Made by a program: the position numbers and the translations under genes
Part shown: piece after piece, positions 46,916-55,865 of the stretch
Layout: each line of letters opens with the position of its first letter
How positions within the stretch are numbered: position 1 is the stretch's first letter
Notes under the pieces: generated by a model
Databases searched by the model: none
Seen by the model: the letters and a program-made list of their open reading frames with translations, nothing else
Told to the model about the DNA's origin: nothing
Origin: Chryseobacterium sp. 6424
GTDB lineage: Bacteria > Bacteroidota > Bacteroidia > Flavobacteriales > Weeksellaceae
Assembly: GCF_003692615.1 (NCBI RefSeq)
Contig: NZ_CP023540.1
Location: 1,736,001 to 1,800,000, forward strand
Length of the DNA stretch: 64,000 nt
Direction of reading: 5' to 3'

Positions 46916-48182
46916 TATAGATACGGTATTGTTTCTACGGCCCACCGAAAGTTTAACGATCTTTCTTCAGCAATTAGGAAGAGGTTTGCGCTTATCGGAT
47001 GATAAAGATGTCCTAACGGTTTTAGATTTTGTTGGACAAGCCAGGGACGAGTACGACTTCGAAAATAAATTTCGTGCGCTTATTGGCAAAACAAATACTA
47101 CAGTTCTCAAGGAAATCGAGCAGGATTTTCCTCATTTACCTTTAGGATGTTCGATCGTATTAGAGAAAAAAGCGAAAGATTTTATCCTTGAAAATATAAG
47201 GAAAGCGACCTCTATTAATAAACGACAATTGGTCTCTAAAATCCAGAAATTTCAACATGATACCCATTTAGAACTCACCTTAAGCAACTTCCTTGCGTTT
47301 TATAATTTACGACTCCAACAGGTGTATAAAAACCATACTTTTAACGAACTCTTAGAAGAAGCAGTAAGAAAGCCTTTTAATAAAGTTAATTATGCCAGCT
47401 ATAAATCGATGATTTCCAATAAGCTTATGGCTACGGAATCGCTGAGTTATTTCAAATTCATTTTAGAATTAATTGATCAAAATTTCGAGCTCGCCAACTT
47501 GGAGTGGTCAGAGAATAATAAAATATTAGCAACTATGGTTTTTTATGATTTCTATCAAAGCGCCTCCAAAGAGATGTCGCTTGAAGACGGCATTAGAAGA
47601 ATAGGCGAGAACAAAGACATGGTAAAGGAGCTTCACGATTTCATTTCCTTCAAGATAGCGCAGATCAATTATGAGGAATTCCCACTCGAAGATTTTGCAT
47701 TTCCTTTTCCACTGAAACTACATTCAAGGTATACAAGAGATCAAATTTTAGTGGCGATGCAATTAAGCACAATAGAAAGTAAAAGTTCAAGCAGGGAAGG
47801 GGTTGCAGAAAATAAGCTTCTTAACTGCGAGGCCCTTTTCGTGAACTTAAAAAAGTCGGAAGAAGATTTTTCACCTACTACAATGTATGACGACTATGCC
47901 ATTAATGAATCCTTATTTCATTGGCAATCTCAAAATAAAACCGCCGATACTTCAGTGAAAGGAAAATCCTATATTAACCAGTTGAAAAGTAAGAAGATCA
48001 TTCTTTTATTTATACGAGAATCAAAAACAGACGCTGACAGTTTTACGCGGGGCTACGTATTTGTTGGCCCAGTTAGTTTCGTTGAATTTACGGGCTCAAA
48101 ACCAATGTCCATCACTTGGCAACTAAGCAAAGAAATGCCACATTTCCTGTGGCGAGATTCCGCAAAACTACAAGTAGGTTAA
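46916..48182 (+). pseudogene. DEAD/DEAH helicase with DUF3427, 3' fragment
   Basis: About 421 residues of a plus-strand gene remain, starting at helicase motif V/VI: DTVLFLRPTESLTIFLQQLGRGLRL (in two pieces here: DTVLFLRPTES and QQLGRGLRL). The middle is helical and the end (IILLFIRESKTDAD, GYVFVGPVSFVEF, KPMSITWQL) matches the DUF3427 domain. Full-length members have about 950-1050 residues with a PLD-like nuclease and helicase core in front, all missing here. An apparent start at 46905 lies in the IS end. Such helicases are often in defence loci. Confidence 0.8.
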
Positions 48183-48283
48183 AATTAATTATTACATTAG
48201 ATGCTATTGCAACAAAAAACCATGTTGCCTCTTATATAATACTTAGTATTGAATCTGTTCAACTAGAAATTAATACAACCCAC

Positions 48284-48313
48284 AAAAAAACCGCTCCGCA
48301 GCATGCGGAACGG
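48284..48313 (-). terminator. Terminator downstream of a tRNA remnant
   Basis: CCG-C-TCCGCA / TGCGGA-A-CGG forms a 10-bp stem with one mismatch and a 3-base loop; the minus strand continues with seven Ts. It follows the tRNA 3' end by a few bases, as expected for the native tRNA transcript end. Confidence 0.75.
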
Positions 48314-48316
48314 TTG

Positions 48317-48361
48317 TGGCCCAGCTTGGGCTCGAACCAAGGACTTGCTGATTATGAGTCA
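48317..48361 (-). other. tRNA (CAT anticodon) 3'-half fragment, island attachment site
   Basis: Read on the minus strand, this holds the 7-base anticodon loop CTCATAA, the variable loop, a perfect T arm (CTTGG TTCGAGC CCAAG) and the acceptor 3' strand CTGGGCC plus discriminator A. The anticodon stem pairs for only three positions (TGA/TCA) and no D arm follows, so this is not a working tRNA. It is the duplicated 3' end left when an element integrates into a tRNA gene (Met or Ile2 type). The intact tRNA should lie beyond the right edge. Confidence 0.8.
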
Positions 48362-48482
48362 CTTTTTTTATGTTTTATTATATTTTTAGTTTAATTTATA
48401 ATACTTTATTTCTCTCTGATTATCAATATTTTACACCGTTTTAATTTTCAGATTATTTTATTTTATCTTACTTTTACAACAT

Positions 48483-48515
48483 AAATGTTCGTCAAATGTT
48501 CGTCAAATGTTCGTC
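48483..48515 (+). repeat. Three tandem copies of AAATGTTCGTC
   Basis: Three exact head-to-tail copies of an 11-bp unit end 19 bases before the integrase start codon. One unit is one helical turn, so bound proteins would lie on one face. Direct repeats by an integrase gene and attachment site commonly act as arm-type sites for the integrase or its accessory factor. Confidence 0.85.
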
Positions 48516-48534
48516 AAAAATTTAAGATAAAATC

Positions 48535-49746
48535 ATGACTACTTTTCAATTTACTCTCAAAAATGGTTCAAAAGCCAATGGTGAAAAAAGTATCGTTGCG
48601 CTGTTTATTAAAGACCGCAAAAATACCAGCTTATCAATTCAGAAATCGTGTAAAGAAGAACAATGGAGTTTTGAGACAGAACGGGTAAAAAAGAGCCATC
48701 CGGAATACCAAAAAATCAACACTTTTATTGAAAAATATAAAATGATTATCCAAAAAATCATCGATGATTTGGAGGATGAGAATATCCAGTACACCCTACC
48801 TGATTTAATTGACCGCATAAAAAACTTTAAGGGAAAAGGAAAGACAAAAACTTTTACCGAATTTATTTCTGAAAACACCGAAAATCTTAAATCTCTGGAC
48901 AAATTAGGTTCTGCTAAAATTGAAAAGCAGACGCTGCAATCGCTACAAACTTTTCTTGGCAAAAAAGATATTGGGTTTAATGAGCTATCTTTCCAATGTC
49001 TAAAGAAATATGAGAATTATTGCGTTTTGAAGGGAAACAAACCAGCTACGATTGGAATGAGACTTCGCACGATCCGCTATATTTTCAACATGGCGATAAA
49101 GTCTAAAATTATTAAGGAATCTCAATACCCGTTTAAAGAATATAAAATATCAAGTGTAAAAAGCACGAGCAAAAAGGAATTTTTGACACAAGATGAAATC
49201 AGCAAACTTATCAATTACGAACCTGCAAATGAGTACGAACAATTTGCCAAGGACATGTTTCTCTTCAGCTATTACGGGCGCGGAATCAATTTTATAGATG
49301 TGTTAAAATTAGAAAAGAATGGCATATACAATGATACGGTTAGTTATCTGCGCACTAAAACCGGCGTTGCTGTACGATTTAAACTTACCGAGATTTCCAA
49401 GGAAATTATTGAACGGTACCAATCGGATCCTGAATCTAAATTGATATTTAGAATTCTGAAGGACAACAACACGGAAGTAACCTATGTAAAAAACAAGTCC
49501 GCCAAATATTTACAGGTGTATGTAAATCCTTATCTGAAGACGATGATGTCGAAACTAAAAATCAGCAAAAACATTACATACTATTGCGCAAGGCATTCCT
49601 TTGCAACTGCTCTCAAGTTTAATAATGTTTCAATTGAAATCATCCGTGAAGCATTGGGACATAAGGACATTAATTCTACCATGTCTTATCTCAATTCTTT
49701 ACCTGATGCAAAACTGGATAAGATTATTGAGGATGTTATTAAATAG
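48535..49746 (+). CDS. Tyrosine-type site-specific recombinase (integrase)
   Basis: The 403-residue protein has the arm-binding region and a phage-integrase SAM-like domain (about 105-200) and a C-terminal catalytic domain. Catalytic residues are Arg249 in YGRGINFID, Lys275 in RTKTG, Arg353 in CARHSFAT, His376 in LGHKDI and Tyr385 in MSYLNSL. The first His of the HxxR box is Tyr350, a change often seen in Bacteroidota recombinases. It probably integrates and excises the island at the tRNA site 170 bases upstream. Confidence 0.93.
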   Translation: MTTFQFTLKNGSKANGEKSIVALFIKDRKNTSLSIQKSCKEEQWSFETERVKKSHPEYQKINTFIEKYKMIIQKIIDDLEDENIQYTLPDLIDRIKNFKGKGKTKTFTEFISENTENLKSLDKLGSAKIEKQTLQSLQTFLGKKDIGFNELSFQCLKKYENYCVLKGNKPATIGMRLRTIRYIFNMAIKSKIIKESQYPFKEYKISSVKSTSKKEFLTQDEISKLINYEPANEYEQFAKDMFLFSYYGRGINFIDVLKLEKNGIYNDTVSYLRTKTGVAVRFKLTEISKEIIERYQSDPESKLIFRILKDNNTEVTYVKNKSAKYLQVYVNPYLKTMMSKLKISKNITYYCARHSFATALKFNNVSIEIIREALGHKDINSTMSYLNSLPDAKLDKIIEDVIK

Positions 49747-49827
49747 GGATTTTACTTTCTGTTCAACGAAACTGGTATTCAATGACATTGAAGTTGTGAT
49801 TTTATCGAACATTCCTCGTCCTATAAT

Positions 49828-50826
49828 CTAATCATTATTTAATATCTTCATAATTTCTTCCATTGTTTGAATTAAAATTTCAAAGCTTGGACTTTCCCCT
49901 ACAATCATATTGCTTTGCATAATTTTATAATCGTTTCCCCATTCTTTAATCACTTCTTTGGGAGGAATAATATTGATAAATCCCTTTTTGTGATTTTCAT
50001 AATTAATCCATTTGGAACGATTCATTTTCTCTCTAAATACCACAATCTTCTCAAAAAGCTCATCATCTACTAAAGCATTTTTACCATAATCGCTATAATA
50101 AAGTTGATACAAATCGAACAAATGACGACTCATCCTCTCACCTCTAATTCGATCTTTCGGTTTTGAAAACTCTTCATGAAGCAAAAGAATTTTTTCCAAA
50201 AAAGTTTTTGTCGGCACGGTAACCAATACTTCAAATGGCGGTAGTGAAAATGGAGCTTCTTCGTAATAATCTTCAATAAATGATTGAACCATTTTTCTCT
50301 CGGAAGGTTCGGTCATTGCTCTTGCGCCCATTTCAATTAATACCTTTTGTTGAACATAACTTTCTTGAGGCATTACACTTTTATAAACCAACTCTAAGTG
50401 ATTAGGATCACTTAAATCGTCCACAATTTCTGAATATTTGATTTCGTAATCGTTTGGAGAAATACCCAAGTTCTTCAACTGGCATTCTAATTCTTCTCTA
50501 AAATCCGATATCACAAACTTCCCCGCAGTTTTACGCAGTTTCTTCATTTGTGTTATTGTGTCGGGCTCTGCAGAAAACCCCAATAAATTTCTATCAATAA
50601 TCAAATCAACATCTTCGGAAAAGCGTTCGATAATTTGATACGCTTTGCTTAAAGAAGTTCCACCCTTAAAAATAATCTGATCCTTATATTTTGACTGAAA
50701 AACGGCGCGTAACACCATACAAACCCACCAATCCTTTTCTATTGCAAATGGCGCATAACCTGTAGATAAACCTAACTGATTTAAAGTTTCAACCCGCTGT
50801 TCCTTAGTAAGTTGTTGATGCCACAT
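49828..50826 (-). CDS. AbiEii/AbiGii family nucleotidyltransferase toxin
   Basis: The 332-residue protein has the nucleotidyltransferase motifs FKGGTSLSKAY (about 53-63) and SEDVDLIID with Asp72 and Asp74. AbiEii toxins add nucleotides to tRNA acceptor stems and block growth, giving phage abortive infection. The gene is 1 base after the AbiEi-like antitoxin gene, as in classic type IV pairs. Confidence 0.92.
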   Translation of the reverse strand: MWHQQLTKEQRVETLNQLGLSTGYAPFAIEKDWWVCMVLRAVFQSKYKDQIIFKGGTSLSKAYQIIERFSEDVDLIIDRNLLGFSAEPDTITQMKKLRKTAGKFVISDFREELECQLKNLGISPNDYEIKYSEIVDDLSDPNHLELVYKSVMPQESYVQQKVLIEMGARAMTEPSERKMVQSFIEDYYEEAPFSLPPFEVLVTVPTKTFLEKILLLHEEFSKPKDRIRGERMSRHLFDLYQLYYSDYGKNALVDDELFEKIVVFREKMNRSKWINYENHKKGFINIIPPKEVIKEWGNDYKIMQSNMIVGESPSFEILIQTMEEIMKILNND

Positions 50827-50827
50827 T

Positions 50828-51427
50828 TTATGATAGGTTTATATTTTTAATTCTTTTCTGAATCCAAACTGGTGCAAATTTCAGCTGAGAATTCAAGATA
50901 TTTTCGTCTAATTTCTTAATATATGGGATAAGTTTTTCTTCAAAAGCTTGTGAAATATTTTTCTCGCCAGTAATTTTATACGCCTGAATGATAAGTTGCA
51001 GCAGGCCATCTTTTACAGCCAAATTTCTCGGAGAAGTTTTCTTGAACTTAATTTTGCTTTTCCCTATGTTGATTTCCCGTTGCGCACCATCGGTTAAATA
51101 TACAGCGTGCAAAGGAATTTGAGTGGAAAGTCCGAGAAGATACATTGCCATAACCCCCGTAGGTGCAATCCTGGCTTTATCTCGTTTGGCAATCTCTTTA
51201 GCAATCTGTTCTATACTTGGATAAACAATTCCTAAAAGCTCATCCTTTTTTGGGTTTAAATAAATTCCATGAGCCAAGCGAACGACAACCCCTTGCTCTT
51301 CCAATCGACGAAGGACTTGGCGGATATTTTCTGGAGTGCCAAATTTTTGAAAATCTTCTGCGAAAAATATTTTTCCCTTTGAAGACTTCCTTATCTTGTT
51401 TTCTATTTGACTATGAGTATTTTGCAT
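50828..51427 (-). CDS. AbiEi-like antitoxin, DUF6088 family
   Basis: The ATG at 51427 (199 residues, MQNTHSQIENKIRKSSKG) is chosen; the frame open to 51475 would start inside the operator palindrome. An N-terminal winged-helix region (IFFAEDFQKFGTPENIRQVLRRLEEQGVVVRL) is followed by the antitoxin domain with ARIAPTGVMAMYLLGLSTQ. AbiEi antitoxins repress their own operon and counter the toxin. The palindrome at 51444-51476 is the likely binding site. Confidence 0.88.
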   Translation of the reverse strand: MQNTHSQIENKIRKSSKGKIFFAEDFQKFGTPENIRQVLRRLEEQGVVVRLAHGIYLNPKKDELLGIVYPSIEQIAKEIAKRDKARIAPTGVMAMYLLGLSTQIPLHAVYLTDGAQREINIGKSKIKFKKTSPRNLAVKDGLLQLIIQAYKITGEKNISQAFEEKLIPYIKKLDENILNSQLKFAPVWIQKRIKNINLS

Positions 51428-51443
51428 CACTTTTTGAAAATTA

Positions 51444-51476
51444 TTTGTCACAAATTTAGTAAATATTTGTGACAAA
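51444..51476 (-). promoter_or_regulatory. AbiE operator: 12-bp inverted repeat over promoter
   Basis: TTTGTCACAAAT and ATTTGTGACAAA are perfect inverted repeats separated by 9 bases, 17 bases ahead of the antitoxin start. On the minus strand a -7-like TAAATTTG (51451-51458) lies in the start-proximal arm, so binding would block transcription. This fits known AbiEi negative autoregulation. Confidence 0.8.
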
Positions 51477-51531
51477 AGATAGAGAGGCTACAATCGCTTT
51501 TGCAACAATCTAAATTAAAATTTTCAATTTC

Positions 51532-54500
51532 CTATTCCCTAAACCTCCTGAAATTTTCTGCCTGCTCAAAAATTTCTTTGTACACTTCGTCGCGGGTTAC
51601 GGGTGGATAGCCGTGTTCGGCAAGCTTCAAAATTAAATCTACTTTCAGTTCGGCTTTGATGTCTTCTCTTTCGCTCCAGTCGGTATATTTGGCTTTGTCA
51701 TCCACGATGATTTTGATGTCTTTGGCGAGGGCAATGAGTTTTTCTTCAGGATACTCAAATTTGTATTTGTCCCGGATTTCTTTCAGGATATCATAGAAAG
51801 ATTTCTCCTCGAAGTCGATTCCTAATTGCTCGAAAGAATATTTCTCCGTTTTTAGATCGCGTAGCAAGTCCGCCATTTGTCCGGCAAGATCATCCAAAAC
51901 ATCGTTGGCCAAAACCATATCTTCACTTCTTTCATTGTATTTGTCTACAATCGTTTGAAGCCTTTTAGTGAAATCAACCCCTTTTACTTTATTCACTTTC
52001 TTGAAATCATCAATTGCCATTTTCAAAAGCCGTTGCAGAATCTTAATTTTCGTATTCGGAAGTTTAATGCGGTCGATTCTTTCCAGATACTCTTCACCGA
52101 AAATATCTATTTTTTCTCCTGCGTTTTCATCCATTTTGAAAACTTCTTCCACACCGTCACTTTGTACGGCTTCTTCCACCATTTTAGCAACGCGGGCGTT
52201 CATCTGCGCAATATCCGGTGCTTCTTTTTTCGTAAGTTTATAAATGATGGAACGAATTGCCACAAAATAATGGATCTCCTCTTTCTCAGAATAAGTAAAC
52301 GCTTCCGATGAACAGCAGATGTTATACGCCTCCTTCATCTTCCGCACGATTCGCATAAAGCGCTTTTCCAAATCTTCAGTCGTTTGGACAAATTCTGCTG
52401 CTAAATTGAGGTTTTCCAATTGCTGAACCGGGCTGCCTTCAAAGTAGGGTTTAGTATTGAAGTTGTGGAATATTTTCCGCAGCAAATCCAACTGGTCTTT
52501 TACAATGGTAATGGCTTTATCAATGTCTTCAAACTCGTTTTGGTCTTCTTTATTGAATTTCGCCAAAGCATAATTCATATTGTTTTTGATGCCGATATAA
52601 TCTACAACCAAACCTTTATCCTTCCCTTTAAATTTTCGGTTGACCCGTGAAATCGTTTGAATCAGAGAATGCTCCTGAATGGGTTTATCAATATAAATAC
52701 TGTCCAGAAACGGTACATCAAAACCTGTAAGCCACATATCTACCACAATGGCGATTTTGAAATTGGATTTTTCCTGCTTAAACTGCCGGTCCAGTTCCTT
52801 GCGGTCGTCTTTCGTTCCGAGCAGTTCATACAAATCCTTTTCATCATCTTTATCCCTCGTCATCACCATATTGACTTTGGCAATCGGTTTTAACTCCTTC
52901 ATTTCCTTTTCAGAAAGTTCTATGCCGTCCTCATGCGTTTTGATGATGCCCCATTCCGGGCGGAGTTCTAACAGTTCTTTATAAAAATTGTACGCAATCT
53001 CCCTGCTCGAAGAAACAAACATCGCCTTTCCGCATACCGTTGCACCTTCGTTTACCCGATTTTCATAGTGTTTTACAAAATCTTCTGCAACGGCTTTCAG
53101 CCGGTCTTTGTCGCCAAGAATGGCATTCATTCCGGTAGTCGCTTTTTTGCTTTCTTCCACCTGATATTCGCTGGAACCTTCTGCCACGCACTGGGCATAG
53201 TATTCTTCTATCTCTTTTAGTTTTTCCGTTTTCAGGATTACTTTTGAGGCACGGCCTTCATACACAATCCGTACGGTGATTTCATCCTGAACAGATTCGT
53301 TCATCGTATAGGCATCTACCACATCGCCGAAAACTTCAAAAGTTTTGTCGATCGGTGTTCCGGTGAACCCTACATAAGTGGCGTTGGGCAAGGACTGATG
53401 CAGATAATAGGCGAAACCGAAACTGGTCTTCACCTCCTTATCGGTGATTTTAAGATTTTTATCGAGGTTAATTTGCGAACGGTGCGCCTCATCCGAAATA
53501 CAGATGATGTTGTTCCGCTCGGAAAGCAGTTCGGTATCTTCCGCAAATTTGTGGATGGTGGTGAGAAAAACTCCGCCACTTTCTCTGTTTCGCAACTGGT
53601 TTCTCAGGTCTTCGCGAGATTCTACGCTTACGATATGATTATCACCAATGAAGTTTTTGGCGTTGGTAAAAGTTCCGGACAGTTGCTCGTCCAAATCGGT
53701 ACGGTCGGTGATGAGGATGATGGTAGGACTTGCCATTTCTGTACTCCGCATCAGCAAGCGAGAAAGATATAGCATGGTGTAGCTTTTCCCGCATCCGGTG
53801 GCTCCGAAATAGGTTCCGCCCTTGCCGTCGCCCAAAGGTTTCCGGTGGGCTAAAATATTTTCGTACAGTTTTCTGCTGGCGTAATATTGCGGATACCGGC
53901 AGACAATTTTCTCCTGCTTCTTGCCGGTGTCCGGGAAAAAGATAAAATTGTGAATCACATCACGAAGTCGGTCTTTATTGAATAGCCCTTTGATCATCGT
54001 GTAAAGCGAGGCAATTCCGTCTTTGGAAATCTTTTCGTGGCTTTCGGCTTTTCGCCAACCGTAGAAAAATTCGTACGGCGCAAAAAGCGAACCCGCCTTA
54101 TTATTCACTCCATCGCTGAGCACCAGAAACGCATTGTATTTCAGCAGTTCGGGGATGTCCCTTTTGTAGCGGATGGTGAGTTGCTTGTAGGCATCGTGGA
54201 TGGTGGTATTTTCCTGAATGGCAGTTTTAAATTCAAACACCACCAAAGGAATTCCGTTGATGTACAGAATACCGTCCGGAATTCTTTTTTCCGAACCCTT
54301 TATCTCCAACTGATTCACAAAGTGGTAGATGTTTTGGTCTTTGTCGGAATAATCGATGAGCTGGATGAACAAATCTTTTTTAGAGGCGTCTTCGCGTTTC
54401 AGCGTGAAACCATCGGCAATGAGTCGCAGAATATCACGGTTGCTCTCGTAGAGCGCCGAAGAGGAAAAATATTCCAGTTTCAGGATGATTTGCTGCACCT

Positions 54501-54669
54501 CGCCCGGCGAAATATCCGCATAAATCTGATAGAGGAAATTTTTTAAATCCTCTTTCAGCAGTACCTCTTCCAGCGTTTTGTGGATGTGCAACCCAGAAGT
54601 ATGCGGTATGCCCTGCTCTGCCAACAAGGATATAACGCTTTGCTCTAATTGGGATTCGGTGAATTTCAT
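51532..54669 (-). CDS. hsdR: Type I restriction endonuclease subunit R (HsdR)
   Basis: The 1045-residue protein has an N-terminal PD-(D/E)XK nuclease (Asp132 in PDGILY, Glu146 and Lys148 in FEFK), Walker A GATGCGKSYTM at 289-299, DEAH at 393-396 and later SF2 helicase motifs such as FTGTPI and QTISRVNRKF. The C-terminal helical part would dock to HsdMS. It cuts unmethylated DNA after translocation. It now has its own promoter, because an opposing two-gene operon lies directly upstream. Confidence 0.95.
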   Translation of the reverse strand: MKFTESQLEQSVISLLAEQGIPHTSGLHIHKTLEEVLLKEDLKNFLYQIYADISPGEVQQIILKLEYFSSSALYESNRDILRLIADGFTLKREDASKKDLFIQLIDYSDKDQNIYHFVNQLEIKGSEKRIPDGILYINGIPLVVFEFKTAIQENTTIHDAYKQLTIRYKRDIPELLKYNAFLVLSDGVNNKAGSLFAPYEFFYGWRKAESHEKISKDGIASLYTMIKGLFNKDRLRDVIHNFIFFPDTGKKQEKIVCRYPQYYASRKLYENILAHRKPLGDGKGGTYFGATGCGKSYTMLYLSRLLMRSTEMASPTIILITDRTDLDEQLSGTFTNAKNFIGDNHIVSVESREDLRNQLRNRESGGVFLTTIHKFAEDTELLSERNNIICISDEAHRSQINLDKNLKITDKEVKTSFGFAYYLHQSLPNATYVGFTGTPIDKTFEVFGDVVDAYTMNESVQDEITVRIVYEGRASKVILKTEKLKEIEEYYAQCVAEGSSEYQVEESKKATTGMNAILGDKDRLKAVAEDFVKHYENRVNEGATVCGKAMFVSSSREIAYNFYKELLELRPEWGIIKTHEDGIELSEKEMKELKPIAKVNMVMTRDKDDEKDLYELLGTKDDRKELDRQFKQEKSNFKIAIVVDMWLTGFDVPFLDSIYIDKPIQEHSLIQTISRVNRKFKGKDKGLVVDYIGIKNNMNYALAKFNKEDQNEFEDIDKAITIVKDQLDLLRKIFHNFNTKPYFEGSPVQQLENLNLAAEFVQTTEDLEKRFMRIVRKMKEAYNICCSSEAFTYSEKEEIHYFVAIRSIIYKLTKKEAPDIAQMNARVAKMVEEAVQSDGVEEVFKMDENAGEKIDIFGEEYLERIDRIKLPNTKIKILQRLLKMAIDDFKKVNKVKGVDFTKRLQTIVDKYNERSEDMVLANDVLDDLAGQMADLLRDLKTEKYSFEQLGIDFEEKSFYDILKEIRDKYKFEYPEEKLIALAKDIKIIVDDKAKYTDWSEREDIKAELKVDLILKLAEHGYPPVTRDEVYKEIFEQAENFRRFRE

Positions 54670-54670
54670 T
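54599..54670 (-). repeat. hsdR 5'-end repeat, copy 1 (functional gene)
   Basis: These are the first 24 codons of the real hsdR. Copy 2 at 56306-56377 matches it at 69 of 72 positions, and copy 3 at 58229-58260 matches the start-codon-proximal 32 bases at 31 positions. Confidence 0.9.
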
Positions 54671-54700
54671 AAAAAATGTTAAAATATTAATTTCTAATAA

Positions 54701-54708
54701 CAAAAATA
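54701..54708 (-). promoter_or_regulatory. -7 promoter element of hsdR
   Basis: The minus strand reads TATTTTTG, matching TAnnTTTG, 32 bases ahead of the hsdR ATG. Confidence 0.5.
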
Positions 54709-54728
54709 AGTATTTTAGCAGAGAATTT

Positions 54729-55865
54729 ATGGAAAATAATCAAAACACTTTTATTGCGCCAAAGTTAACAGGTTCTCGTTTTGATGACCATTCTATACCC
54801 GTAGATCTATTAGAAAATTTTGCAGTTCTTCAAGATTTGATTTTCGACATTGCAAAAGACATTTATTTAGAACAAAATCCCGAAAGACAGCGCGTTCCTA
54901 AAGGTTTTACAGATGATGTTTATTTAAAACTAGTGGATGTAGATCCGGGAAGTGCAATTGCTAAATTTATTTTGGCAAGCACTATCGGCTTATCGTCCGG
55001 TCTTTTCCCAAAAAACATTGAATATTTCGAACAGGCAAAAGATAAATTAATACAATTTGTTGAGCAATCAGAAAAAAAAGAAATTACACCCGAATTCAAA
55101 GACAAGTATAAATTTTATTTCAATAGATTAGGTAAAAACTTATTAGAAAACGAAGAATTGATATTAAATCCTAATTCTACTTCCCAGTATAAATCAGCAA
55201 TCAATATCACTACCAGGAAACAAATTATACTTTCATCGAATAATAACCGCGAATACAGCAGTTCTATTACAATTAATGCTCTGGTTCACGAACTGGATCA
55301 GGACAAAAAAACTTTTGGTATTACTTTCGGCGAAACGAAATTGCAAAACATACCCTGCGGAGATTTTTTCCATGAAATTCTTTCTGCATTTGTAGAGTTT
55401 AAAAACAATGCACTTATATCTATAAAAGCCACCGGTATTTACAATAGCAATGATAAACTGGTTAAGATTGATGAGATAGAGTCTGCCAATATTCTCGATC
55501 CGCTGGATGTCTCCGTAAGACTTAAAAATCTTTCCGAATTGAAAGACGGTTGGTATCATGGTGAAGGTAAGGGATTGAATTCTGAAAATCTGAAAAAATT
55601 TGAGAATGCTTTTTCATCTTTTTATGATTCACACCTTCCACTTCCTGCAATTTTTCCTACCATTGATGGCCATATACAATTAGAATGGTCTATTAACCAG
55701 TCTGAAATATCCCTCGAAGTAAATACAGATGACTTTACAGCAGAATATTTTGCTTCTGATATTAACAGTGATGATTTTGAAGAAGTTCACTTATCATCAT
55801 TATTACAGGAACACGCCTGGGAAACCATTAATAAAGACATTTCATTAAAAATGATAAAAGTTTAA
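54729..55865 (+). CDS. Uncharacterised protein of a two-gene operon, 378 aa
   Basis: No named domain is recognised. The N-terminal part (about 1-110) has SRFDDHSIPVDLLENFAVLQDLI, RQRVPKGFTDDVYLKLVDVDPGSAIAKF; a predicted beta region follows (ITINALVHELDQDKKTFGI, IKATGIYNSNDKLVKI), and the C-terminal part has LKDGWYHGEGKGLN and LPAIFPTIDGHIQLEWSIN. The same order of motifs is familiar from uncharacterised proteins of other phyla, found with a small partner. It is divergent from hsdR and its stop overlaps the next start (TAATG). Cytoplasmic. Confidence 0.7.
   Translation: MENNQNTFIAPKLTGSRFDDHSIPVDLLENFAVLQDLIFDIAKDIYLEQNPERQRVPKGFTDDVYLKLVDVDPGSAIAKFILASTIGLSSGLFPKNIEYFEQAKDKLIQFVEQSEKKEITPEFKDKYKFYFNRLGKNLLENEELILNPNSTSQYKSAINITTRKQIILSSNNNREYSSSITINALVHELDQDKKTFGITFGETKLQNIPCGDFFHEILSAFVEFKNNALISIKATGIYNSNDKLVKIDEIESANILDPLDVSVRLKNLSELKDGWYHGEGKGLNSENLKKFENAFSSFYDSHLPLPAIFPTIDGHIQLEWSINQSEISLEVNTDDFTAEYFASDINSDDFEEVHLSSLLQEHAWETINKDISLKMIKV

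Larger units (their letters stand above)
48183..48534. other. Intergenic stretch between helicase fragment and integrase
   Basis: These 352 bases hold no gene. They contain the terminator (48284-48313), the tRNA fragment (48317-48361) and the triple direct repeat (48483-48515). The rest (48362-48482) is very AT-rich with no clear promoter or ORF that I can support. Confidence 0.6.

Noticed and set aside
48317..48361. Functional tRNA gene
   Set aside because: Only the anticodon loop, T arm and acceptor 3' strand are present; the D arm and acceptor 5' strand are missing and the anticodon stem does not close.
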